This document shows, one piece after another, positions 37,552 through 45,313 of a stretch of DNA of 45,358 bases. The notes below the pieces were generated by a model. It ran no database searches and was not told the DNA's origin. It was given only the letters and a program-made list of their open reading frames with translations. Numbering within the stretch: position 1 is the first letter of the stretch; each line of letters starts with the position of its first letter. Origin of the DNA: Verrucomicrobia bacterium ADurb.Bin118 (GTDB taxonomy: Bacteria > Verrucomicrobiota > Verrucomicrobiia > Limisphaerales > MWDV01); contig MWDV01000134.1 in NCBI GenBank assembly GCA_002070715.1, positions 1-45,358 of the forward strand, given 5' to 3'. A program made the translations under genes and the position numbers.

Positions 37552-38526
37552 ATGCCCGTCATCACTTATCGCAAAGCCCTGAACGACGCGCTGGCGGAGG
37601 AACTCGCGCGCGACGAAAATGTGTTCATCATCGGTGAGGAGGTCGCGCAATACAATGGCGCCTACAAGGTCACCGAAGGCTTGTGGCAACGCTTTGGCGA
37701 CAAACGCGTGCTGGACACGCCGATCACCGAAGCCGCGTTCGTGGGGCTGAGCATCGGCGCATCGATGCTGGGGCTGCGCCCGGTGGTCGAGTTGATGTTC
37801 TGGAGTTTTGCCTTTGTCGCCTATGACCAGATCGTCAACAACGCCGGCTGCATTCGTTACATGTCGGGCGGACAGATTCATCTGCCCCTCGTCATCCGCG
37901 GTCCGGCCAACGGCGGCACCAACGTGGGCGCCACCCACTCCCACACCCCGGAAAGCATTCTGGCGAACAACCCCGGCGTAAAGGTGGCCTGTCCCGCCAC
38001 TGCTTACGACGCGAAGGGGTTGATGAAAACCGCGATCCGCGACGATGACCCCGTCTTCGTCATGGAAAACACCCTGCTTTACGGCGAGACTTGGGAGGTG
38101 CCGGAGGAGGAATATCTGATCCCCCTCGGGGTGGCCGACGTGAAGCGCGAAGGCGCCGACCTCTCGCTCATCGCCCACGGTCGCGCGACCGTGACGAGTT
38201 TGAAGGCGGCGGAAATTCTGGCGCACGAGCACAACATTCGCGCCGAGGTGGTGGATCTGCGCTCGATCCGCCCGCTGGATGAGGAAACCATTCTACGTTC
38301 CGTGCGCAAAACGCACCGCGCCGTGCTGGTGGATGAAAACAAGCCGTTCGGGGCCGTGAGCGCCCAAATCGCGGCGATCATACAGGAGAAGGCGTTCGAC
38401 GATCTCGACGCGCCGGTGCTGCGCGTCTGCACGCTGGACGCGCCGGCCATCTACAGTCCGCCGCTGGAAAAGATTCAATTGCCCACGCCGGAACGGATTG
38501 TGGAAAAAGTTTTAAGCATCGCCTGA
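37552..38526 (+). CDS. pdhB: Pyruvate dehydrogenase E1 component, beta subunit
   Basis: A 324-residue E1-beta chain. The glutamate of FIIGEEVAQYNGAYKV is expected to contact the ThDP aminopyrimidine ring. Next come DTPITEAAFVGLSIGASM, then RGPANGGTNVGATHSH, and the C-terminal domain with DLRSIRPLDEETI, all as in PdhB. The length is normal. It starts 12 bases after pdhA and the E2 gene starts 6 bases after its stop, showing a tight operon. Confidence 0.94.
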   Translation: MPVITYRKALNDALAEELARDENVFIIGEEVAQYNGAYKVTEGLWQRFGDKRVLDTPITEAAFVGLSIGASMLGLRPVVELMFWSFAFVAYDQIVNNAGCIRYMSGGQIHLPLVIRGPANGGTNVGATHSHTPESILANNPGVKVACPATAYDAKGLMKTAIRDDDPVFVMENTLLYGETWEVPEEEYLIPLGVADVKREGADLSLIAHGRATVTSLKAAEILAHEHNIRAEVVDLRSIRPLDEETILRSVRKTHRAVLVDENKPFGAVSAQIAAIIQEKAFDDLDAPVLRVCTLDAPAIYSPPLEKIQLPTPERIVEKVLSIA

Positions 38527-38532
38527 CGTCTT

Positions 38533-39801
38533 ATGCCCTACGTTGAAATGCCCAAATTGAGCGATACGATGGCCGAAGGCACCGTGGTCAAATGGCGCAA
38601 GGCGACTGGCGACGCGGTGAAGGCGGGCGACGTGCTGGCCGAAATCGAAACGGACAAGGCGGTGATGGAACTGGAGGCGTTCGAAAGCGGCACGTTGAGG
38701 GAAATTTACGTGGCCGAAGGCGGCAAGGCGCGCATTGGCGAAAAACTGGCCCTGCTGCTGGGGGCGAACGAAAGCGTGCCGCAGGCTGATGACCTCGCCG
38801 TTTCACAAAAAGCGACCGCGGCGCCCTCGACGCATGAGATTTCCCCCCAGCCATCCGTTGCGGCGGCGGGCGCCAACGATGCGCCATCGCCCACACGCGC
38901 TGCGACCGGAACATCGCAACTGCCCACCAGTGGCCGCGTGAAAGCGTCGCCGCTGGCGCGAAAGATCGCCCGGGCAAAAGGCGTGGACTTGAACACGCTT
39001 AAGGGATCCGGTCCCGGTGGCCGCATTGTCGCCCGCGATGTGGAATCGGCCCGGCCGGTGCCCGCGGCTGCATCGCCACCGGAGATTCCACCCCTGCCGG
39101 CTGGCCTTGGGGATCGGCGCATTCCGCTCTCGGGCATGCGAAAAATCATCGCCGAACGCCTCCTGGCCAGCAAACGGCAGATTCCGCATTTCTATCTCAA
39201 CATTGAAGTGGATGCCGGGGAACTGGTCCGGTTGCGGACGCAATTGAATGAACACCTGGAAAAATCCGGCCAGAGCAAACTCACCTTCAACGATTTCATC
39301 CTGAAAGCGGTGGTCGGGGCGGCCACCAAGGTGCCGCGCGTTAATGCCGCCTTTGCCGGCGACGCCGTCATCGAATATGGTGACGTGCATTTGTCGGTCG
39401 CGGTCGCCGTCGAGGAGGGGCTGGTGACCCCGGTGATCCGGCAGGCGCAGAAGAAATCGCTCCGGGAAATCAGCGAAACCGTGAAAGACTTGGCGACGCG
39501 CGCCCGCACCAAGAAACTGAAACCGGAGGAATATCAGGGCGGCACGCTCACGGTGTCGAACTTGGGCAGTTACGGCGTGGACAGCTTCCTGGCGGTGATC
39601 AATCCGCCACAGGCGGTGATTCTGGCGATTGGCGCGATTGTCAAAAAACCGGTCGTCAACGCCCGAGATGAAATCGTCATCGCCCATCGTCTGGCGATTG
39701 GCTTGAGCGCCGATCACCGGGTGGTGGATGGCGCGGTTGGCGCGCAATATCTGGCGGAATTGCGGCAGTTGCTGGAGAATCCGGCGTGGATGTTGTTCTA
39801 A
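38533..39801 (+). CDS. pdhC: Dihydrolipoamide acetyltransferase (E2)
   Basis: A 422-residue E2 that carries the acetyl group on lipoyl-lysine and transfers it to CoA. One lipoyl domain (1-77) with K42 in EIETDKAVME, an Ala/Pro-rich linker (about 80-135), a peripheral-subunit binding domain (about 137-173, ASPLARKIARAKGVD) and the catalytic domain (190-422). H395 and D399 in SADHRVVDGAVG are the catalytic pair. A single lipoyl domain is common. It lies between pdhB and the E3 gene. In mycobacteria the same kind of E2 also feeds electrons through AhpD to AhpC, which is relevant because an AhpD-like gene ends this operon. Confidence 0.93.
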   Translation: MPYVEMPKLSDTMAEGTVVKWRKATGDAVKAGDVLAEIETDKAVMELEAFESGTLREIYVAEGGKARIGEKLALLLGANESVPQADDLAVSQKATAAPSTHEISPQPSVAAAGANDAPSPTRAATGTSQLPTSGRVKASPLARKIARAKGVDLNTLKGSGPGGRIVARDVESARPVPAAASPPEIPPLPAGLGDRRIPLSGMRKIIAERLLASKRQIPHFYLNIEVDAGELVRLRTQLNEHLEKSGQSKLTFNDFILKAVVGAATKVPRVNAAFAGDAVIEYGDVHLSVAVAVEEGLVTPVIRQAQKKSLREISETVKDLATRARTKKLKPEEYQGGTLTVSNLGSYGVDSFLAVINPPQAVILAIGAIVKKPVVNARDEIVIAHRLAIGLSADHRVVDGAVGAQYLAELRQLLENPAWMLF

Positions 39802-39814
39802 CGATTTTGAACTT

Positions 39815-41191
39815 ATGAGCTACGATTTAATTGTGATCGGTGGCGGTCCGGCGGGTTATGTGGGCGCCATCCGGGCCGCCCAACTGGGCAAACGGGTTGC
39901 CTGCGTGGAAAAAGAACGCGCGGGCGGTACCTGCTTGAATTGGGGTTGCATCCCCACCAAGTCCCTGCTGCGCAACGCGGAGTTGTTTCACCTGATGAAA
40001 CACCGCGCGGAGGAATATGGTTTCAAGTTTGCCAGTTTGGATTTTGACTGGGGCAAAGTGATCCAGCGTTCGCGCACCGTGGCCGACAAAAATGCGGCTG
40101 GCATTGAGTATTTGTTCAAGAAGAACAAGGTGGATTACGTCCGCGGCGAGGGGGCCCTTGATCGCGCCGGCGAAGTGACGGTCAAATTGGCCGATGGTCA
40201 GACCCGGAAATTGGCGGCGCCGAAAATCCTGCTGGCCACCGGCGTGGTGTCGCGGCCGCTGCCCGGGTTTCCGTTTAACGGCACCACCGTCATCGGCAGC
40301 CGTGAAGCGCTGGTCTTGGCCTCGCAGCCCAAAGACATCATCATCATCGGCGCCGGGGCCATTGGCGTCGAGTTCGCCTACTTCTTCAACGCCTTTGGCA
40401 CCAAAGTGACACTGGTGGAAATGATGCCCAACATCCTGCCGTTGGAAGACACCGAGGCTTCCCAAGCGCTGGAAAAAGCCTTTGTCCGGCAGGGCATCAA
40501 AGTCTTGACGGGCACGAAGGTCGTCAAAGCCGAGACTGGCGCCGGCGGCGTCACCATCACCGTGGAAGGTAACCAAGTCGAAACGCTCAGCGCCGGGCTG
40601 TGCCTGGTGGCCATCGGCGTGCAGCCATTGATGCCGGGCGGGGCGTCCCTCAAGCTCACGCCGCGGGGTTACCTCGAAACCGACGCGCGCTATCAAACGA
40701 GTCTGCCGGGAGTTTATGCGGCGGGCGACATCATTGGGCCGCCATTGCTGGCGCATACGGCCAGTTATGAGGCGATTCAGGCGGTTGAAGGCATGTTCAC
40801 CCAGCACGTTCCGAAAAAGGTCGAGCTTTTCCCCAGTTGCACCTACAGCCAGCCCCAGGTGGCGAGCGTGGGATTGACCGAACGGGCCGCGAAGGAAAAG
40901 GGATTGAAATTCCGCGTCGGCAAATTCCCCTTCAGCGCCAGCGGCAAAGCCCGGGCCGTGGGCGAAGTGGATGGCTTTGTGAAACTGCTGTTCGGCGAGC
41001 CGCATGGTGAATTGCTGGGGGCGCACATCGTCGGCGCCGAAGCGACGGAGATGATTGCCGAGTTGGGGCTGGCCCTCACCCTGGAGGCCACGCATGAGGA
41101 AATCGAAGCCAGCATTCATGCCCACCCCACGCTCAGTGAAGCTGTGCATGAGGCGACTGGCCAGGCCTTCGGAACGGCAATTCACCTTTGA
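39815..41191 (+). CDS. lpdA: Dihydrolipoyl dehydrogenase (E3)
   Basis: A 458-residue flavoprotein that reoxidises E2 dihydrolipoamide with NAD+. The FAD site is GGGPAGY (9-15), the redox disulfide C40/C45 in GGTCLNWGCIPTKS, the NAD site is IIGAGAIGVEFAY, the second FAD motif is YAAGDIIG, and the C-terminal dimer-interface HAHPTLSEAVHEA carries the His-Glu base pair. All expected parts are intact. ATG 39815 is 13 bases after the E2 stop; longer upstream reading in frame overlaps E2 and is not family-like. Confidence 0.96.
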   Translation: MSYDLIVIGGGPAGYVGAIRAAQLGKRVACVEKERAGGTCLNWGCIPTKSLLRNAELFHLMKHRAEEYGFKFASLDFDWGKVIQRSRTVADKNAAGIEYLFKKNKVDYVRGEGALDRAGEVTVKLADGQTRKLAAPKILLATGVVSRPLPGFPFNGTTVIGSREALVLASQPKDIIIIGAGAIGVEFAYFFNAFGTKVTLVEMMPNILPLEDTEASQALEKAFVRQGIKVLTGTKVVKAETGAGGVTITVEGNQVETLSAGLCLVAIGVQPLMPGGASLKLTPRGYLETDARYQTSLPGVYAAGDIIGPPLLAHTASYEAIQAVEGMFTQHVPKKVELFPSCTYSQPQVASVGLTERAAKEKGLKFRVGKFPFSASGKARAVGEVDGFVKLLFGEPHGELLGAHIVGAEATEMIAELGLALTLEATHEEIEASIHAHPTLSEAVHEATGQAFGTAIHL

Positions 41192-41256
41192 TTCCGCCAT
41201 CAGGAGCGGCCGATCGGCAGCTTTAGCCAGCAAACAAACAATCAACGAAAACCAGT

Positions 41257-41718
41257 ATGCACGAACCGCGAATCAAATATCCGGAAGTCGCACCGGACGG
41301 ACTCAAAGCCATGCTTGGCCTCGAACAATACGCGCGCAACAGCGGGCTGGAGCATGCGCTGCTCGAACTGGTCAAGACCCGCGCTTCGCAAATCAACGGT
41401 TGTGCTTCCTGCCTCGATATGCACACCAAGGATGCCCGCGCCGCCGGAGAAACCGAGCAACGGCTCTACACGCTTTCGGCCTGGGCGGAGACGCCATTTT
41501 TTACCGAACGCGAGCGCGCCGCGTTGGCGTGGACCGAGGCGGTCACCCGCGTTGCTGAGTCGCAGGTGCCGGATGCCGTTTACGCACAGGCGCGGCGGCA
41601 TTTCTCAGAGAAAGAGCTGGTGGATCTCACCCTGGCGATCGTGGCGATCAATGGCTGGAACCGCCTCTCCGTTGCGTTTCGCACCGTTCCGGGAACGTAC
41701 CAGCCCGCCCGGCGTTGA
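41257..41718 (+). CDS. AhpD-like carboxymuconolactone decarboxylase family protein
   Basis: A 153-residue all-helical protein of the AhpD/CMD family. The redox centre is NGCASCLDMH, with C49, C52 and H56. AhpD-type proteins take electrons from lipoylated E2, itself reduced by E3, and pass them to a peroxiredoxin that destroys peroxides and peroxynitrite; this is established in mycobacteria. Here the gene lies 65 bases after E3 on the same strand, so it is likely part of the pyruvate dehydrogenase operon. No AhpC is in the window. Other family members decarboxylate muconolactone, but they lack the CX2C centre. Confidence 0.87.
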   Translation: MHEPRIKYPEVAPDGLKAMLGLEQYARNSGLEHALLELVKTRASQINGCASCLDMHTKDARAAGETEQRLYTLSAWAETPFFTERERAALAWTEAVTRVAESQVPDAVYAQARRHFSEKELVDLTLAIVAINGWNRLSVAFRTVPGTYQPARR

Positions 41719-42106
41719 CGGCAAAATCCGCTTTTGCCGGACGGTTGGCATTGCTGGGCGCTTCAAATCAGGTCCGATGACTTTACGCTGACGGGTTCAC
41801 GCCTCGGCAACCGATACGGTTGGCGCCCGGGGTGGCCTGGATGAAATCTCCTTGCCTTGACGGAAGCACGGGCAACACCTTGAAGCCGCGAAAAGACGCA
41901 GAGCACGGGCGCCGCACGTTGTTCGAACGGTCGTCCTGTGTCGTCAAAACTTTTTGTCGTGGGGGCGCTGCCAAGTGTAGTGCCGCTTGATGCCACTTTT
42001 CATATCAGCGCGTGGTTAGCCCTCCACCCGCCGCCCCTGAGCCATATCTGGGGAAAACCACACAACCAAGACTGGAAACCAGGCGGGCCACGGCTAACAT
42101 GGAGAC
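41719..42106. other. Non-coding region after the AhpD-like gene
   Basis: Right after the stop codon CGGCAAAA and TTTTGCCG form an 8-bp hairpin with a five-base loop (41719-41739), a possible terminator without a following T-run. The other 360 bases hold no gene or repeat that I can recognise; the promoter of the ModF-like gene should lie in the last part. Confidence 0.45.
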
Positions 42107-43759
42107 ATGGCTCGACGGCCCCAGGCAACCGATGATCGCTCCGCCGACCGCGAATTTCTCGCGCTCGAAAATGTGAGCGTCCGCTCTGGCGCAACCGTCG
42201 TGTTCAAGCGGACGAACTGGACTTGGCGGTGGGGCGAGCAGTGGGCGATGCTGGGCCCCGACGGCGCCGGCAAATCCGTTTTGATCGAGGCTCTGTTGGG
42301 GCGGTGTCCCATCGTGTCGGGCGAAGTGCGCGGACCTTTTTCACGGACGGACCCTGAAAATCCCGAGGCCGGGGCCGGGATGGAGATGGCGCATCTTTCG
42401 CCTTGGACTCAACGCGAGTTGGCCCTGCGGGAAAGTGCTTTCTACCAGCAGCGTTGGCACAGCGGCTTCGAGTCCTCCCCCCGCACGGTCGCCCAGTTTC
42501 TTTCCCAGCGCAGCGTGGAAGAGCGCAATCCCTTTGAATTGGGGGGGCGGCAGGGAAATTCGCCCCAGTTTGCCCGGTGGCGGCGGCAGTATGTGGACTG
42601 GCTGGGGATCAAACCGCTGCTGCGCCGACGACTGATTCATTTGTCCAACGGCGAGCTGCGGAAGACGCTTCTGGCTTACACCCTGCTCAAAGGGCCGCGC
42701 TTGTTGATTCTGGAGGATCCTTACGCGGGATTGGACGTGGCCTCGCGACGTAAACTGGCTTCGGTGATCGGCCGGCTCATGCAGGCGGGCCAGGCCATTC
42801 TGGTGGCAACGCATCGTGTGGAGGAAATTCCCGTGCGCTGCACGCATCTGCTCCTGGTTGACCGGCATCAAGTGGTCGGGCAAGGCCCCGTCGCGTCCAT
42901 GCGGGACCTCTGGCGACAACGCGGGGGCTCCCGCGCACCCGTAAACGCCCGGGCCGCGAAATCGCCACTACCACCCCACCCCATTCGTGGACAAACCTTT
43001 TCCCCCCGCCCTTTGGTCGAGTTGCGCAAGGTAACCATTGTCGGCGCGGGGAAACGGATTCTCCACGAAATCAATTGGACGTTGCGGGAAGGTGAATGCT
43101 GGGCTTTGCTCGGCCCCAACGGGGCGGGCAAAACCACCCTGCTCAACCTGATTCAAGGCGATCATCCCCAGGTTTACGCCGCGGCAATCCGGCTCTTTGG
43201 CAGGGCGACCGATTCCACGCAGGCCCTGTGGCTGGCGCGCCGGCGGATCGGCTGGATGTCCCCGGAGTTGCATCAGCATTATCCGACGGCGTGGGAAACG
43301 CTCGATGTCATTTGCTCCGGCTATTTCAATTCCGCGGGACTGCACCAAGCCTGTTCGCATCGCCAGCGGGTGCAGGCCCGGGAATGGCTGGCCAAGTTCG
43401 GTTTGGAACGGCAGGCACACCTCCCGTTCGGCGAACTGTCGTTTGGGCAGCAGCGTTTGGTTCTGCTCGCCCGGGCGGCGGTGAAACGGCCCCGGCTCAT
43501 CATCCTCGACGAACCGTGCCAAGGCTTGGACACTCAGCAGCGGCAAACCCTGCTGGCGGCGGTGGATCGCACGATCCGACAAACGGGGGCGAGTCTCATC
43601 TTCGTTTCCCACCACGAGGACGGACTCCCGCGCTCAATCACCCATGTGCTGCGCCTGAAGGGAGGCCGCATCCGGGAAGCGCGCGAAGTGGTTGCCCCAC
43701 GGAATTCTCCCGCCCCTGATTGGCCTTCGGGCGGAGACGCGCCGAATGGCCATCTCTGA
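42107..43759 (+). CDS. Double ABC ATPase, ModF/PhrA-like
   Basis: A 550-residue soluble protein with two ABC cassettes. First: Walker A GPDGAGKS, signature LSNGELRK, Walker B LLILEDP. Second: Walker A GPNGAGKTT, signature LSFGQQR, Walker B LIILDEPCQGLD and the switch histidine in FVSHHEDG. The tandem layout and sequence resemble ModF (PhrA) of the molybdate region of enteric bacteria, whose exact function is unsettled. No permease or binding protein is adjacent, so it is an orphan ATPase. ATG 42107 has GGAG only two bases upstream, which is closer than usual, so the start is not certain. Confidence 0.85.
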   Translation: MARRPQATDDRSADREFLALENVSVRSGATVVFKRTNWTWRWGEQWAMLGPDGAGKSVLIEALLGRCPIVSGEVRGPFSRTDPENPEAGAGMEMAHLSPWTQRELALRESAFYQQRWHSGFESSPRTVAQFLSQRSVEERNPFELGGRQGNSPQFARWRRQYVDWLGIKPLLRRRLIHLSNGELRKTLLAYTLLKGPRLLILEDPYAGLDVASRRKLASVIGRLMQAGQAILVATHRVEEIPVRCTHLLLVDRHQVVGQGPVASMRDLWRQRGGSRAPVNARAAKSPLPPHPIRGQTFSPRPLVELRKVTIVGAGKRILHEINWTLREGECWALLGPNGAGKTTLLNLIQGDHPQVYAAAIRLFGRATDSTQALWLARRRIGWMSPELHQHYPTAWETLDVICSGYFNSAGLHQACSHRQRVQAREWLAKFGLERQAHLPFGELSFGQQRLVLLARAAVKRPRLIILDEPCQGLDTQQRQTLLAAVDRTIRQTGASLIFVSHHEDGLPRSITHVLRLKGGRIREAREVVAPRNSPAPDWPSGGDAPNGHL

Positions 43760-43796
43760 TCGACTTCTTATTTCGGCCCCGAATTTCCGCCGGAAA

Positions 43797-44366
43797 TCAG
43801 GCGCCGCCCGGTGCGTTGGCCGGCGCCGCCAGGCGGGTGGCAAACTGTTCCCAGCGCGCCACAGTTTCCGGACCCAGCGCGCGGTCCAATTCCGCAAACC
43901 GGGCCAGCAATTCCTGGTTGTCCGCCTCGGATAGGAGTCTCTCCGCCATGGGAAAGACCATGGCATCCTCCATCCACAAATGATGCCGGTACAGTTGGAT
44001 GACCTCCTGCAACGTCTGGCGCAACGCGGTGGCGGCGCCGGGTTGCTGTTGTTCGTACGCGCTGATTTTCTCCTCCAGCGCGGACGCAAAGGCCCGCCCT
44101 TTGGCGTGGTCATTGTTCAAGCCGCCAATCGGACATCCTTGCGGCGGCACCCCGCGTTTCACCAGCAAGGGAAAGAAGAGCGCTTCCTCCCGTTGATGAT
44201 GGCGTTGGTCGGCGTAAACCCGGAGAAATTCCACGGCTTCCCGCAGCGGACCGACCGGGAGCGGCTTTGGCTGCTCCAGCGCGGCGACCGCGCCTTGCAA
44301 AAATTGGATGACAGTTTCGATGTGCCGATGTTCGGCGGTCATTTGTTGGATCGCAGTTGTTTTCAT
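43797..44366 (-). CDS. Hemerythrin HHE-domain protein
   Basis: A 189-residue four-helix protein with the di-iron pattern H13 (AEHRH), H56/H57 and E60/E61 (HHQREEALFFP), H87 (NDHAKG), and H128/H129 and E133 (RHHLWMEDAMVFP). Such proteins bind oxygen or nitric oxide at a di-iron centre; relatives of YtfE/RIC repair iron-sulfur clusters after NO damage, but the N-terminal DUF542 cysteine domain of RIC is missing here. It is read divergently from nsrR, with an NsrR-like operator between them. ATG 44366 is preferred to TTG 44369. The C-terminus ends in a short Ala/Gly-rich tail. Confidence 0.9.
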   Translation of the reverse strand: MKTTAIQQMTAEHRHIETVIQFLQGAVAALEQPKPLPVGPLREAVEFLRVYADQRHHQREEALFFPLLVKRGVPPQGCPIGGLNNDHAKGRAFASALEEKISAYEQQQPGAATALRQTLQEVIQLYRHHLWMEDAMVFPMAERLLSEADNQELLARFAELDRALGPETVARWEQFATRLAAPANAPGGA

Positions 44367-44516
44367 CAAAGGTATGGATTATGGGCAATGGCCTCCCGGC
44401 CGTTACCGCAGCGTGTTGGAGTGAGGGGAAAAGCCCGGGGCGCGCGGCAAGCGCTCGCTCGGGTGTCCGGTCGTCGGTTTGCGCAATGAAAAGCGGACAG
44501 GTGCATCTACGGCGGG

Positions 44517-44545
44517 AATCTAGCCGGTCTAAATATGTATCGCAA
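44517..44545 (-). promoter_or_regulatory. Predicted promoter of the hemerythrin gene
   Basis: Read on the minus strand, TTGCGA (44545-44540) and TAGATT (44522-44517) are 17 bases apart; each matches the consensus at four of six positions. The -35 box begins six bases into the operator, exactly as in the pyruvate dehydrogenase promoter. The leader to ATG 44366 would be about 140 bases. Confidence 0.45.
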
Positions 44546-44551
44546 ATACAT
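44535..44551. promoter_or_regulatory. NsrR-like operator between hemerythrin and nsrR genes
   Basis: ATGTATCGCAAATACAT has 6-bp palindromic arms ATGTAT/ATACAT around five bases. It shares ATGTAT and AAATACA with the site at 36403-36419. It ends 46 bases before the GTG start of the nsrR-like gene, a normal place for autoregulation, and also covers the -35 box of the hemerythrin promoter. Confidence 0.65.
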
Positions 44552-44597
44552 TTTTTATTTGCGGCGGCGGGTTGCCGCGCGCATATTTTCCCCAGCC

Positions 44598-45038
44598 GTG
44601 CAACTGAGCGCTTATTCTGATTATGCGATCCGCGTGCTGATGCAAACCGCTTTATGCCGCCCGCGGCGCGTCACCGTCGCCGAGATTGCCAAGACCTTTG
44701 GCATTTCCCGGCATCACTTGGTGAAAGTGGTCCATGATCTCGGCCGCAACGGTTATCTCCTCACGCAACGCGGCGTCGGCGGCGGCTTTGTGCTCGCGCA
44801 GCCGCCCGAGAAAATCAAGCTGGGCGACATTGTGCGGTTGGGCGAGGAAACCGACACGGTGATTGATTGCCGCGAGGATCGGGACCGGCTGTGCCGGTTG
44901 CGGCCGGCGTGCCGGATGAAACGCATTTTGGACGAAGCGGCGGGCGCTTTTTTCAAAGTCCTCGACCATTACACTTTGGCCGACTTGGTGCGCCGTCCCG
45001 GTCCCATGCGGGCCGCGTTGGGCCTCGAAAATACCTGA
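44598..45038 (+). CDS. nsrR: Rrf2-family iron-sulfur regulator, NsrR type
   Basis: A 146-residue winged-helix regulator. The N-terminus QLSAYSDYAIRVLM, the recognition region SRHHLVKVVHDLGRNGYL and the wing RGVGGGFVLAQPP are those of Rrf2 proteins closest to NsrR, the nitric-oxide sensor. Three cysteines, C91, C99 and C105, stand where NsrR holds its cluster, though the first gap is X7 instead of X4 or X5. I start at GTG 44598 because family members begin exactly at M/V-QLS; an in-frame ATG at 44535 lies inside the operator and adds an unlikely Arg-rich tail. A conserved-looking palindrome upstream supports autoregulation. IscR-like function is less likely from the DNA-site type. Confidence 0.87.
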   Translation: MQLSAYSDYAIRVLMQTALCRPRRVTVAEIAKTFGISRHHLVKVVHDLGRNGYLLTQRGVGGGFVLAQPPEKIKLGDIVRLGEETDTVIDCREDRDRLCRLRPACRMKRILDEAAGAFFKVLDHYTLADLVRRPGPMRAALGLENT

Positions 45039-45072
45039 ACCCCACTGGCTGCCCGAAACCAAATAACGAACC

Positions 45073-45291
45073 ATGCAAACCGAAACCCCAACCCTGTCCG
45101 CAACACCAAACGTCATGATTCCGCTCGATCCAAACGCGCTTTGCGAAGGCTGCGGAAAATTTGGCGCCTATCATTTCGGCGAAGTCACCTTTTGTTTGGA
45201 ATGTTACGAGGGGAGCAGCTCCTGTTGCCCCGAGTTCGGGGAAGGACGGCGGCCCGCTGAGGGCCACCCCTCCCCGGCTCCACTACCTTGA
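45073..45291 (+). CDS. Six-cysteine mini-protein (copy 2)
   Basis: A 72-residue protein with CEGCGKFGA, then FCLECYEGSSSCCPEFG and a Pro-rich tail. The cysteine spacing CX2C-X13-CX2C-X6-CC is the same as in the protein at 35589-35798, and CCPEFG is identical. It starts 34 bases after nsrR on the same strand and is probably cotranscribed with it. Zinc or iron-sulfur binding is plausible; function is unknown. An internal ATG at 45115, just before the conserved part, is another possible start. Confidence 0.72.
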   Translation: MQTETPTLSATPNVMIPLDPNALCEGCGKFGAYHFGEVTFCLECYEGSSSCCPEFGEGRRPAEGHPSPAPLP

Positions 45292-45313
45292 CGAGAATCA
45301 CCGACAAACCTTT

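Noticed and set aside
36517-38232. Long minus-strand open frame (571 codons) opposite pdhA and pdhB
   Set aside because: It spans two conserved genes and their junction on the other strand, and shows no family motif.
39827-41245. Minus-strand open frame (472 codons) opposite the E3 gene
   Set aside because: Antisense shadow of a fully conserved flavoprotein, with biased composition and no motif.
44535-44597. ATG start for the nsrR-like gene 21 codons upstream
   Set aside because: The codon lies inside the operator palindrome and adds an Arg-rich segment not found in the family; GTG 44598 gives the standard N-terminus.
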